The notes beneath the pieces were generated by a model. The model was not told the origin of the DNA. It made no database searches and saw only the letters and a program-made list of their open reading frames with translations. Made by a program: the position numbers and the translations under genes. 28,505 nt of DNA from Actinomycetes bacterium. Its GTDB lineage: Bacteria > Actinomycetota > Acidimicrobiia > Acidimicrobiales > Microtrichaceae. The DNA lies in NCBI GenBank assembly GCA_023434535.1, contig JAEYSR010000151.1, forward strand, positions 1 to 28,505, in the 5' to 3' direction. Shown here piece after piece: positions 22,542 through 28,505 of this stretch. Every line of letters begins with the position of its first letter. The first letter of the stretch is position 1.

Positions 22542-23108
22542 TCAGCCGGGGCGGGTGACCGAGACGATCGCAGCGAGCGGGACGTACGCCGTGCGGCCGC
22601 CCGATCCGGTGTCGACCGTGGCCACGGTGCCGACCGCCAGGAGCTCGCCACGGACCGCGGTGCCGCCGGCCAGCGTCAGCACCACCTCGGTGCGGTCCGC
22701 GACGAGGTCGCAGAGCACCTCGACCATCGACGCCCCGTCGAGCGGCGGACCCGCCGCCGGGAGAGGGGCGCCGACCTCGAGCGCGGTCACGGCCTCGATC
22801 GACACCCACGTGCAGCCGTGGCGTCGCCGGACCTCGATCACGTCCGATCCGACCACCGCGAGGACGCCTGACACCCGGTCGCCGGTGAGCACCTGGACGG
22901 CGACGTCGCGGCCGAGCGCGGCGGCCAGCGCACCGGCCAGCGTGGCCTCCTCGGTCAGGCGGTGGCGGATCCAGCGCTCCCGTCGGCGGGCCTCGATCTC
23001 CAGCTCGATGCGGAGGTCCGCCGCCTCCACGTCGATGTCGATCTCCGTCCGATCCGCGTCGGACGGCCGCTCGTCGCCGGAACTGCCCTGATCCTCGGTG
23101 GGGCCCAC
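22542..23108 (-). CDS. Protein of unknown function divergent from phoH
   Basis: The protein has 188 residues if GTG 23108 is the start; ATG 23129 would overlap the phoH start codon on the other strand and is less likely. A long charged helix (DLRIELEIEARRRERWIRHR) is followed by two similar beta-rich parts: GRDVAVQVLTGDRVSGVLAV with DVIEVRRRHGCTWVSIEAV, and EVVLTLAGGTAVRGELLAVG with RTAYVPLAAIVSV. Each part has the strand-turn-strand layout of small LSm- or SH3-like barrels, so it may bind RNA. That is a guess from pattern. The frame extends far upstream through phoH, but those residues are not protein-like. Confidence 0.65.
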   Translation of the reverse strand: MGPTEDQGSSGDERPSDADRTEIDIDVEAADLRIELEIEARRRERWIRHRLTEEATLAGALAAALGRDVAVQVLTGDRVSGVLAVVGSDVIEVRRRHGCTWVSIEAVTALEVGAPLPAAGPPLDGASMVEVLCDLVADRTEVVLTLAGGTAVRGELLAVGTVATVDTGSGGRTAYVPLAAIVSVTRPG

Positions 23109-23127
23109 CGTTACACTGTGCCCTCTC

Positions 23128-24090
23128 ATGGAACCTGCCCGCACGACGACCACCGATCGACCGACGATCGTCCACGTCACGGGCAACCACCTGATGACGG
23201 ACCTCCTCGGCCCGCGCGACGAGCTCCTCGACGTCGTGGAGGACGCCTTCCCGCAGTCCGCCATCACCGTCCGGGGCAACGAGATCGCCGTGCACGGCGA
23301 CGAGTCCGAACGCGTCGGTCGGGTCTTCCAGGAGCTCGTGCTCGTGCTCGAGCAGGGCCAGCAGATCAACCCCGACGTCGTGCGGCGCACCATCGACATG
23401 GTCCGCTCCGACGAGCGCCCGTCCGAGGTGTTCACCCACGAGCTGCTCCGCACCCACCGGGGCGGCCGGGTCCGCCCTCGCACCAGCGGGCAGAAGCGCT
23501 ACGTGGACACGATCGCCAACAACATCGTCACCTTCGGCATCGGGCCCGCCGGCACCGGCAAGTCCTGGCTCGCGGTCGCGATGGGCGTCCAGGCGCTGCA
23601 GCGCAAGGACGTCGAGCGCATCGTCCTGACCCGCCCCGCCGTGGAGGCGGGGGAGCGGCTGGGCTTCCTGCCCGGCGACCTGATGGCCAAGGTGGATCCG
23701 TACCTGCGCCCGCTCTACGACGCTCTGCACGACATGGTCGGCACCGAGGCCGCCCAGAAGCTGCTCGAACGGGGCACCGTGGAGGTGGCGCCACTCGCGT
23801 TCATGCGGGGCCGGACGCTCAACAACAGCTTCGTGATCCTCGACGAGGCGCAGAACACCTCGCCCGAGCAGATGAAGATGTTCCTGACCCGTCTGGGCTT
23901 CGGCTCCAAGGCCGTCATCACGGGCGACGTGACGCAGGTGGACGTCCCCGGGGGACGGTCGGGGCTGCTCGACCTCCAGGACATCCTCGACGGGATCGAC
24001 GACCTGGCGTTCGTCCACCTCAGCGGATCCGACGTCGTCCGCCACCGCATCGTGGCCGACATCGTCGACGCGTACGCACAGCGTGGGTGA
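23128..24090 (+). CDS. phoH: PhoH-family ATPase
   Basis: A 320-residue protein. The N-terminal domain (about 10-115) has the KH-like pattern RGNEIAVHGDESERVGRVF, and the ATPase domain carries Walker A in FGIGPAGTGKSWLAVAMG, RIVLTRPAVEAGERLGFLPG, Walker B in NNSFVILDEAQNTSPEQMKMFL and the final VITGDVTQVD. PhoH proteins are RNA-linked ATPases whose genes sit next to ybeY in many bacteria. ATG 23128 has no Shine-Dalgarno site; TACACT at 23112-23117 may be its -10 box, which leaves a leader of only a few bases. First gene of the operon that runs to recO; it overlaps ybeY by eight bases. Confidence 0.92.
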   Translation: MEPARTTTTDRPTIVHVTGNHLMTDLLGPRDELLDVVEDAFPQSAITVRGNEIAVHGDESERVGRVFQELVLVLEQGQQINPDVVRRTIDMVRSDERPSEVFTHELLRTHRGGRVRPRTSGQKRYVDTIANNIVTFGIGPAGTGKSWLAVAMGVQALQRKDVERIVLTRPAVEAGERLGFLPGDLMAKVDPYLRPLYDALHDMVGTEAAQKLLERGTVEVAPLAFMRGRTLNNSFVILDEAQNTSPEQMKMFLTRLGFGSKAVITGDVTQVDVPGGRSGLLDLQDILDGIDDLAFVHLSGSDVVRHRIVADIVDAYAQRG

Positions 24091-24604
24091 CGACGGTCCC
24101 GCCGTCGCCCGGCGTGACGATCGTGACCCCGGCGCCGTGTCGGCTCTACCGGTGGACCTCGACGCGCTGGCCGAGCTGCTCTCCCGGGTGCTCGCCGCCG
24201 AGGGCGTGCCGTCCACGGCGGAGGCGTCTCTGCAGTTGGTGGCCCCCGAGGCCATCGCGGAGCTGAAGGCCGAGCACCTGGGCGGCGACGGTCCGACCGA
24301 CGTGCTGTCGTTCCCGATCGACGGCGCGGACGGCGACGGCACCGAGGAGTGGATGGTCGGCGACGTCGTGCTGTGCGCGGAGGTGGCGGCCGAGCAAGCG
24401 CCCGAGCACACGGGCGACCTCGACGCAGAGCTGGCCCTGCTGGTGACGCACGGAGGACTGCACCTCTGCGGCTGGGACCACGCGGGACCCGACGAACGTG
24501 ACCGGATGTGGGCGAGGGAGCGCGAGCTCCTGGACCGACTGGGTCGCACGCCGCCACTCGATCCGTGGTCGGAGTCGACAGCTCAGGAGGAGAGCGCACG
24601 ATGA
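24083..24604 (+). CDS. ybeY: Endoribonuclease YbeY
   Basis: A 173-residue metalloprotein for 16S rRNA 3' end maturation and ribosome quality control. The zinc-binding motif is complete: LLVTHGGLHLCGWDH, with three His in the pattern H-x3-H-x5-H. The upstream strand TDVLSFPID and the segment VGDVVLCAEV are also family features. GTG 24083 overlaps phoH by eight bases; a later GTG at 24137 (before SALPVDLDAL) is possible and would remove a poorly conserved N-terminus. The C-terminal tail of about 30 residues after LDRL is longer than usual. It overlaps the next gene by four bases. Confidence 0.92.
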   Translation: MGDDGPAVARRDDRDPGAVSALPVDLDALAELLSRVLAAEGVPSTAEASLQLVAPEAIAELKAEHLGGDGPTDVLSFPIDGADGDGTEEWMVGDVVLCAEVAAEQAPEHTGDLDAELALLVTHGGLHLCGWDHAGPDERDRMWARERELLDRLGRTPPLDPWSESTAQEESAR

Positions 24605-25869
24605 CCAGCACAGATGCCGTCCTGCTGGCCGTGGTGGTGGTGCTGATCGGCTTCGCCGTGGTCCTCGCCGTGGCCGAGACGGCGATCACGCGCATGACTC
24701 GGTCGCGCGCCGCCGCGCTCGCCGAGACGGACCCGAAGGCGGGCAAGCGGGTCCAGCGCATCGTCGACAACCTCGAGCGGGACCTCAACGCCACCTACCT
24801 GGCGGTGAACATCGTCCAGACGGTCCAGTCGGCCCTCGTCGGTGTCCTCGCCGGCCGGCTGTTCGGCCCGCTGGGCGTGGCGGTCGGCATCGTGCTCAAC
24901 GTCGTCGTGCTGTTCACGCTGGCCGAGGCCGCCCCCAAGACCTGGGCGTTGCAGCACACCGACAGGGCGGCGCTGATGACAGCACCGCTGGTCGAGCTGA
25001 TCGGTCGGGTCCTGCGGTGGCCCGCTCGGACCCTGATCGGCGTCGCCAACGTCGTCCTGCCGGGCAAGGGTCTCAAGAAGGGCCCGTTCGTCACGGAGGA
25101 GGAGATCCTCGCTCTGGCCGAGGAGGCCGCCGAGGCCGCCGTGATCGACGAGTCCGAGCGCGAGCTCATCGAGTCGATCATCGACTTCGGCGACACGATC
25201 GTCCGGGAGATCATGATCCCGCGACCCGACGTCGTCTCGATCGACTCCGACGCCACGGTCACCGACGCCGTCGAGCTGTCCATGGAGACGGGCCGGAGCC
25301 GCTTCCCGGTGTACGGCGAGAACTCCGACGACGTGCAGGGGATGCTCTACGTGAAGGACGCCTACGAGGCCGAGCGCGCCGACGGCGGCAGCCGTGGGGT
25401 GCTCGACATCTCTCGGGAGGTCCTGTTCGTGCCCGAGACCAAGCGGGTCGCGGAGCTCCTCACCGAGATGCAGGCGCGCAACACCCACATCGCCGTCGCC
25501 ATCGACGAGTACGGCGGCACCGCCGGCCTGGTCACCCTGGAGGACCTGCTCGAGGAGCTGGTCGGCGAGATCCACGACGAGTTCGACGAGGAGGCCGTGG
25601 AGGTCGAGCCCGTCGGCGAGGACACGTTCCTGGTGAACGCCACCCTCAACGTCGGCGACCTCAACGAACGGCTCGACCTGTCCCTGCCCGAGGGCACGTG
25701 GGACTCCGTCGGCGGACTGGTGTTCGGCACGCTCGGACGGGTTCCGGTTCCGGGTGACGTGGTGGAGGTCGACGGCTGCACCCTGACGGTCGACCGCGTG
25801 GACGGACGGCGCGTCAGCAGGGTCCGCCTGCAGCGCATGGTGCCCGCGATCGTCGAGGAGGACAGTTGA
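24601..25869 (+). CDS. CNNM/CBS-domain membrane protein (HlyC/CorC family)
   Basis: A 422-residue protein. The CNNM transmembrane domain covers residues 1-150, with helices such as AVLLAVVVVLIGFAVVLAVA and the motifs AETAITRMTRSRAAAL and EAAPKTWALQH. Two CBS domains follow (IMIPRPDVVSIDSDATVTDA and THIAVAIDEYGGTAGLVTLE), then the C-terminal CorC_HlyC domain (FLVNATLNVGDLNERL, GLVFGTLGRVP). Family members are linked to magnesium and cobalt transport, usually as efflux proteins; the older name hemolysin is not a proven function. ATG 24601 has AGGAGG upstream and overlaps the ybeY stop by four bases. Confidence 0.9.
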   Translation: MTSTDAVLLAVVVVLIGFAVVLAVAETAITRMTRSRAAALAETDPKAGKRVQRIVDNLERDLNATYLAVNIVQTVQSALVGVLAGRLFGPLGVAVGIVLNVVVLFTLAEAAPKTWALQHTDRAALMTAPLVELIGRVLRWPARTLIGVANVVLPGKGLKKGPFVTEEEILALAEEAAEAAVIDESERELIESIIDFGDTIVREIMIPRPDVVSIDSDATVTDAVELSMETGRSRFPVYGENSDDVQGMLYVKDAYEAERADGGSRGVLDISREVLFVPETKRVAELLTEMQARNTHIAVAIDEYGGTAGLVTLEDLLEELVGEIHDEFDEEAVEVEPVGEDTFLVNATLNVGDLNERLDLSLPEGTWDSVGGLVFGTLGRVPVPGDVVEVDGCTLTVDRVDGRRVSRVRLQRMVPAIVEEDS

Positions 25870-26864
25870 GCGACGTGCCGCAGACCGACGACGGCGACCG
25901 CGAGGAGCGCGATCCGGTGACGGAGCACGGGATCGAGGTCGACGTCGACCTCGACGACGATGCAGAGCCCGACGTCGAGGAGGCGTCCGGGTCCGACGCC
26001 GACGCCGACGGACCCGGGGACGACGGGTACCGATCGGGCTTCGTGACCCTCGTCGGGCGACCGAACGTCGGCAAGTCCACGCTGCTCAACCGCATCCTCG
26101 GCGAGAAGGTCTCGATCGTCTCCAACAAGCCGCAGACCACGCGGCACCAGATCCGGGGTGTGCTGACCGACGACGACTGCCAGATCGTCTTCGTCGACAC
26201 TCCGGGCATCCACAAGCCGCGCACCCTCATGGGTGAGCGGCTCAACGACTCGGCCACCGACGCGCTCGCCGGCGTCGACGTCGCCTGCCTGCTGGTCGAC
26301 GCCACCCAGCGCATCGGACCCGGTGACCGCTACATCGCCGAGCGGGTCCCCGGCGACTCGATCCTGGTGCTCAACAAGATCGACCGGGCGCCCCGCGAGC
26401 GGATCCTCGAGCAGCTCGCGCTCGCCGCCGAGTTCGACCTGAACGCCTACTTCCCGATCTCGGCACGGACCGGCAAGGGGGTGGACGAGCTGGTGGACCA
26501 CCTGCGCACCCTCATGCCGCCCGGGCCCCGGTGGTACCCCGACGGGGAGATCACCGACCTCGGCGAGGGGTTCCGCGTCGCCGAGCTCGTGCGTGAGCAG
26601 CTGCTGGCCGTCACCCACGACGAGCTGCCGCACTCCATCGCCACCCGGACCACCCAGTGGGAGTGGCCGAAGATCCGCGTCGAGATCCTGGTCGAGCGCG
26701 AGTCGCAGAAGGGGATGGTCATCGGCAAGGGCGGCCAGGTCCTCAAGGAGGTCGGCATCCGGGTCCGTCGGCAGCTGCCGGAGGGTGCGTTCCTCGAGCT
26801 GTTCGTCAAGGTGGACAAGGACTGGCAGTCCCGGCCCGGCTCGCTCGAACGCCTGGGCTACTGA
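25866..26864 (+). CDS. era: GTPase Era
   Basis: A 332-residue GTPase for 16S rRNA folding and 30S assembly. G1 is GRPNVGKSTLLN, G2 includes PQTTRHQ, G3 is FVDTPGIHKP, G4 is NKID, and the C-terminal KH domain has KGMVIGKGGQVLKEVG. The protein carries an Asp/Glu-rich extension of about 55 residues before the first strand (SGFVTLVGRPN), not present in most Era proteins. TTG 25866 overlaps the previous stop by four bases; GTG 25875 is an alternative, and later GTG codons would shorten the extension. It is in one operon with the genes on both sides. Confidence 0.93.
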   Translation: MSDVPQTDDGDREERDPVTEHGIEVDVDLDDDAEPDVEEASGSDADADGPGDDGYRSGFVTLVGRPNVGKSTLLNRILGEKVSIVSNKPQTTRHQIRGVLTDDDCQIVFVDTPGIHKPRTLMGERLNDSATDALAGVDVACLLVDATQRIGPGDRYIAERVPGDSILVLNKIDRAPRERILEQLALAAEFDLNAYFPISARTGKGVDELVDHLRTLMPPGPRWYPDGEITDLGEGFRVAELVREQLLAVTHDELPHSIATRTTQWEWPKIRVEILVERESQKGMVIGKGGQVLKEVGIRVRRQLPEGAFLELFVKVDKDWQSRPGSLERLGY

Positions 26865-26879
26865 ACGGCCCGGGGTAGC

Positions 26880-27608
26880 GTGCCGAACGTGGAGCTGAGC
26901 GCACTCGATCCGAGTCGGATCCCCGTCCATGTGGCGATCGTCATGGACGGCAACGGGCGGTGGGCCCAGAGGCGGGGCCTGCCCCGCACCGACGGCCACG
27001 CCGCGGGCGAGGAGGCGCTGCTCGACACCGTGTGGGGAGCCCTCGACGCCGGCATCCGCTACATCACGGTCTACGCGTTCTCCACGGAGAACTGGAAGCG
27101 ACCGGTCGACGAGGTGCGGTTCCTCATGGGCTTCAACGAGCGCCTGCTGATGACCCGCCGTGACGAGCTGCACGCCAAGGGCGTGAAGGTCCAGTTCCTC
27201 GGTCGTCGCGACTGGAGAGTTCCGAAGCGGGTCCTCAAGCGCATCGTCGAGACCGAGGAGATGACGCGGGACAACACCACGATGACGCTGTCCATGGCGT
27301 TCAACTACGGGGGTCGCGCCGAGCTGGTCGACGCCGTGAGGGAGATCGCCCGCTCCGGGGTCAAGCCCGACAAGATCGACGAGCGCATGATCCGCCAGCA
27401 CCTGTACGACCCGACCATGCCGGATCCCGAGCTGATGGTCCGGACGTCGGGCGAGCACCGCATCTCCAACTTCCTCCTCTGGGAGATCGCCTACTCCGAG
27501 CTGGTCTTCACCGACGTCCTGTGGCCCGACTTCCGACGCGGCGACCTGTACGAGGCCATCGACGAGTTCCAGCGCCGGGAGCGCCGCTTCGGTGGCCTGA
27601 ATGGGTGA
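26880..27608 (+). CDS. uppS: Undecaprenyl diphosphate synthase (cis-prenyltransferase)
   Basis: A 242-residue enzyme that adds isopentenyl units in cis to farnesyl or related diphosphates for the lipid carrier of peptidoglycan synthesis; actinobacteria may have several with different chain lengths. Signature blocks are HVAIVMDGNGRWAQRRGLPR, TVYAFSTENWKRP, LSMAFNYGGRAEL and LMVRTSGEHRISNFLLW followed by EIAYSELVF. The first has the catalytic Asp of MDGNGRW. GTG 26880 is the start; it lies 15 bases after era, and no other start fits. Substrate chain length cannot be told from the sequence. Confidence 0.93.
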   Translation: MPNVELSALDPSRIPVHVAIVMDGNGRWAQRRGLPRTDGHAAGEEALLDTVWGALDAGIRYITVYAFSTENWKRPVDEVRFLMGFNERLLMTRRDELHAKGVKVQFLGRRDWRVPKRVLKRIVETEEMTRDNTTMTLSMAFNYGGRAELVDAVREIARSGVKPDKIDERMIRQHLYDPTMPDPELMVRTSGEHRISNFLLWEIAYSELVFTDVLWPDFRRGDLYEAIDEFQRRERRFGGLNG

Positions 27609-27614
27609 GATCGG

Positions 27615-28334
27615 GTGAGCCTGTACCGCGACGTCGCCGTCGTGCTGCGCACCCACAAGCTGGGTGAGGCCGACCGCATCGTCGTGCTCATGACCCGCTC
27701 CACCGGCAAGGTCCGGGCGGTCGCCAAGGGGGTCCGGCGCACCGGCTCCAAGTTCGGGTCACGGTTGGAGCCGGGTTCGCACGTGTCGCTGCAGCTCCAC
27801 GAGGGACGGGGCGAGCTGGACATCGTCACCCAGGCCGAGACTGTGCAGTCGTTCCGCCACACGCGTGAGGACCTCTCCCGGCTGGGTCGGGCCGCGTCGC
27901 TGCTCGAGGCGGTCGAGCAGCTCTCCCAGGACCGCCAGCCGGCCCCTCGACTGCACGACATGCTCGTGGGCGGCCTCCGCACGATCGACGACTCCAACCC
28001 GCCGCTCGTCGTCGGGGCGTTCTTCCTCAAGCTGCTCGCCGCCGAAGGCGTGGCCCCCGAGCTCGACGCGTGCGTCGGTTGCGGCGAGGAGGACGGCGAG
28101 CTCGCCCTCGCCCTCGAGGCCGGCGGCGTGCGCTGCAGGTCGTGCGGCGGCGGGCGACCCATCACGGATCAGGGACTGGCCGTGTCCCGCGCCGTCCTGG
28201 GCGGCGGTCTGAACGTGGCGCTGTCGCTGCCGGAGGGCTCGGTCACCCACGAGGTGGAGAACGTCGCCACCACCGCGCTCGAGCTGCACATCGAGCGGAG
28301 GCTGCGCTCGCTGCGGGTGCTGCACGACGCCTGA
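27615..28334 (+). CDS. recO: DNA repair protein RecO
   Basis: A 239-residue protein of the RecFOR pathway that loads RecA on single-stranded gaps. The N-terminal OB fold has YRDVAVVLRTHKLGEADRIV and STGKVRAVAKGVRRTGSKFG. The helical C-terminal part contains a zinc motif, CVGCGE and later CRSCGG. Length and both parts match the family. GTG 27615 begins six bases after the uppS stop, so it is the last gene of the operon before an intergenic repeat and the trpB-like gene. Confidence 0.92.
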   Translation: MSLYRDVAVVLRTHKLGEADRIVVLMTRSTGKVRAVAKGVRRTGSKFGSRLEPGSHVSLQLHEGRGELDIVTQAETVQSFRHTREDLSRLGRAASLLEAVEQLSQDRQPAPRLHDMLVGGLRTIDDSNPPLVVGAFFLKLLAAEGVAPELDACVGCGEEDGELALALEAGGVRCRSCGGGRPITDQGLAVSRAVLGGGLNVALSLPEGSVTHEVENVATTALELHIERRLRSLRVLHDA

Positions 28335-28337
28335 GCT

Positions 28338-28408
28338 CGACGACCGACGCCAGGCCGACGACCGACACCAGCCCGACGATCCAGACCTGCCCGAACTACA
28401 GACCTGCC
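28338..28408. repeat. Degenerate 18-base tandem repeat
   Basis: After the recO stop four imperfect copies of an 18-base unit follow. The first two (28338-28355 and 28356-28373) differ at two positions, starting CGACGACCGAC; the third and fourth (28374-28408) are more diverged and the last is 17 bases long. Each begins CGA. They occupy most of the spacer before the next gene. No known family of repeats is recognised. Confidence 0.55.
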
Positions 28409-28435
28409 CGACGAGAACAGAACGGAGACCATCCG

Positions 28436-28505
28436 ATGGCCGAACAGAGCCGGTACCAGCTGAGCGACGACCAGGTCCCCACCGCCTGGTACAACATCGT
28501 CCCCG
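28436..28505 (+). CDS. TrpB-like tryptophan synthase beta chain (partial)
   Basis: The first 23 residues are visible from ATG 28436, with GGAG about nine bases before it. The sequence RYQLSDDQVPTAWYNI is the characteristic N-terminus of the TrpB2-type tryptophan synthase beta chains, PLP enzymes that join indole and serine. The rest is beyond the window, so PLP-binding residues cannot be checked and the identification rests on this short stretch. Confidence 0.6.
   Translation, partial: MAEQSRYQLSDDQVPTAWYNIVP

Noticed and set aside
25362..27656. Minus-strand frame of 764 codons opposite the CNNM, era and uppS genes
   Set aside because: All three sense genes have clear family motifs; the antisense frame is a composition effect.
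1..28505. tRNA, rRNA or CRISPR array
   Set aside because: I saw no cloverleaf, rRNA-like stretch, cas gene or regularly spaced repeat. The Thr/Ser-coding repeat and the 18-base tandem repeat have no spacers.

Overview
The window is GC-rich DNA of an actinobacterium. The block phoH-ybeY-CNNM/CBS-era-uppS-recO-trpB-like at the right end, together with a Tad/Cpa pilus locus whose regulator looks leaderless, suggests the class Acidimicrobiia; that placement is inference from gene order and protein style, not from a marker gene.

Layout, left to right. 1-3220: an ECF-type sigma factor with a coupled membrane protein (minus strand), divergent from a membrane acyltransferase with a C-terminal SGNH domain. 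3275-4186: a HigBA/RelBE-like toxin-antitoxin operon whose toxin appears frameshifted; its promoter spacer holds a perfect 18-bp palindrome. 4240-6040 (minus): the wrecked distal end of a tad locus, made of a LysM membrane protein with a frameshift and a nonsense codon, a remnant of an FG-GAP-like protein, a tadB fragment and the last part of cpaF. About 6041-16480: an inserted island of roughly 10.4 kb. 16452-19187 (minus): the proximal tad locus, with cpaB-like and cpaE-like genes intact and the first part of cpaF carrying an in-frame TAG. 19386-22460: a leaderless HTH regulator and a large Tat-exported PhoX-like multidomain protein. 22542-28505: a protein of unknown function and the conserved housekeeping block.

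The main result is that cpaF is cut in two by the island. Its ATPase half ends near 16481, its C-terminal tail starts near 6037, and about 80 residues in between are missing. The island holds a less GC-rich two-gene unit (a PD-(D/E)XK-like nuclease with a 4-nt overlap to a 502-residue partner of unknown family), a convergent TIR-domain protein, a decayed HTH gene, a phage tape-measure fragment, phage-like and membrane coiled-coil genes, a catalytic-domain-only tyrosine recombinase fragment, an AlpA-like HTH gene separated from it by a 16-11-16 inverted repeat, and a 2TM/GAF-like gene. It looks like a degraded integrative element or prophage carrying candidate anti-phage genes. The nuclease/partner pair and the TIR protein are the best candidates for an undescribed system.

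How genes work together: sigma factor and membrane partner are translationally coupled; cpaB, cpaE and cpaF overlap by a few bases and would be one transcript from a promoter at 19249-19278, but pilus assembly is very unlikely because cpaF, tadB and the pilin genes are broken or absent. The phoH-to-recO genes overlap or nearly touch and form one operon for RNA processing, ribosome maturation, undecaprenyl phosphate synthesis and DNA repair.
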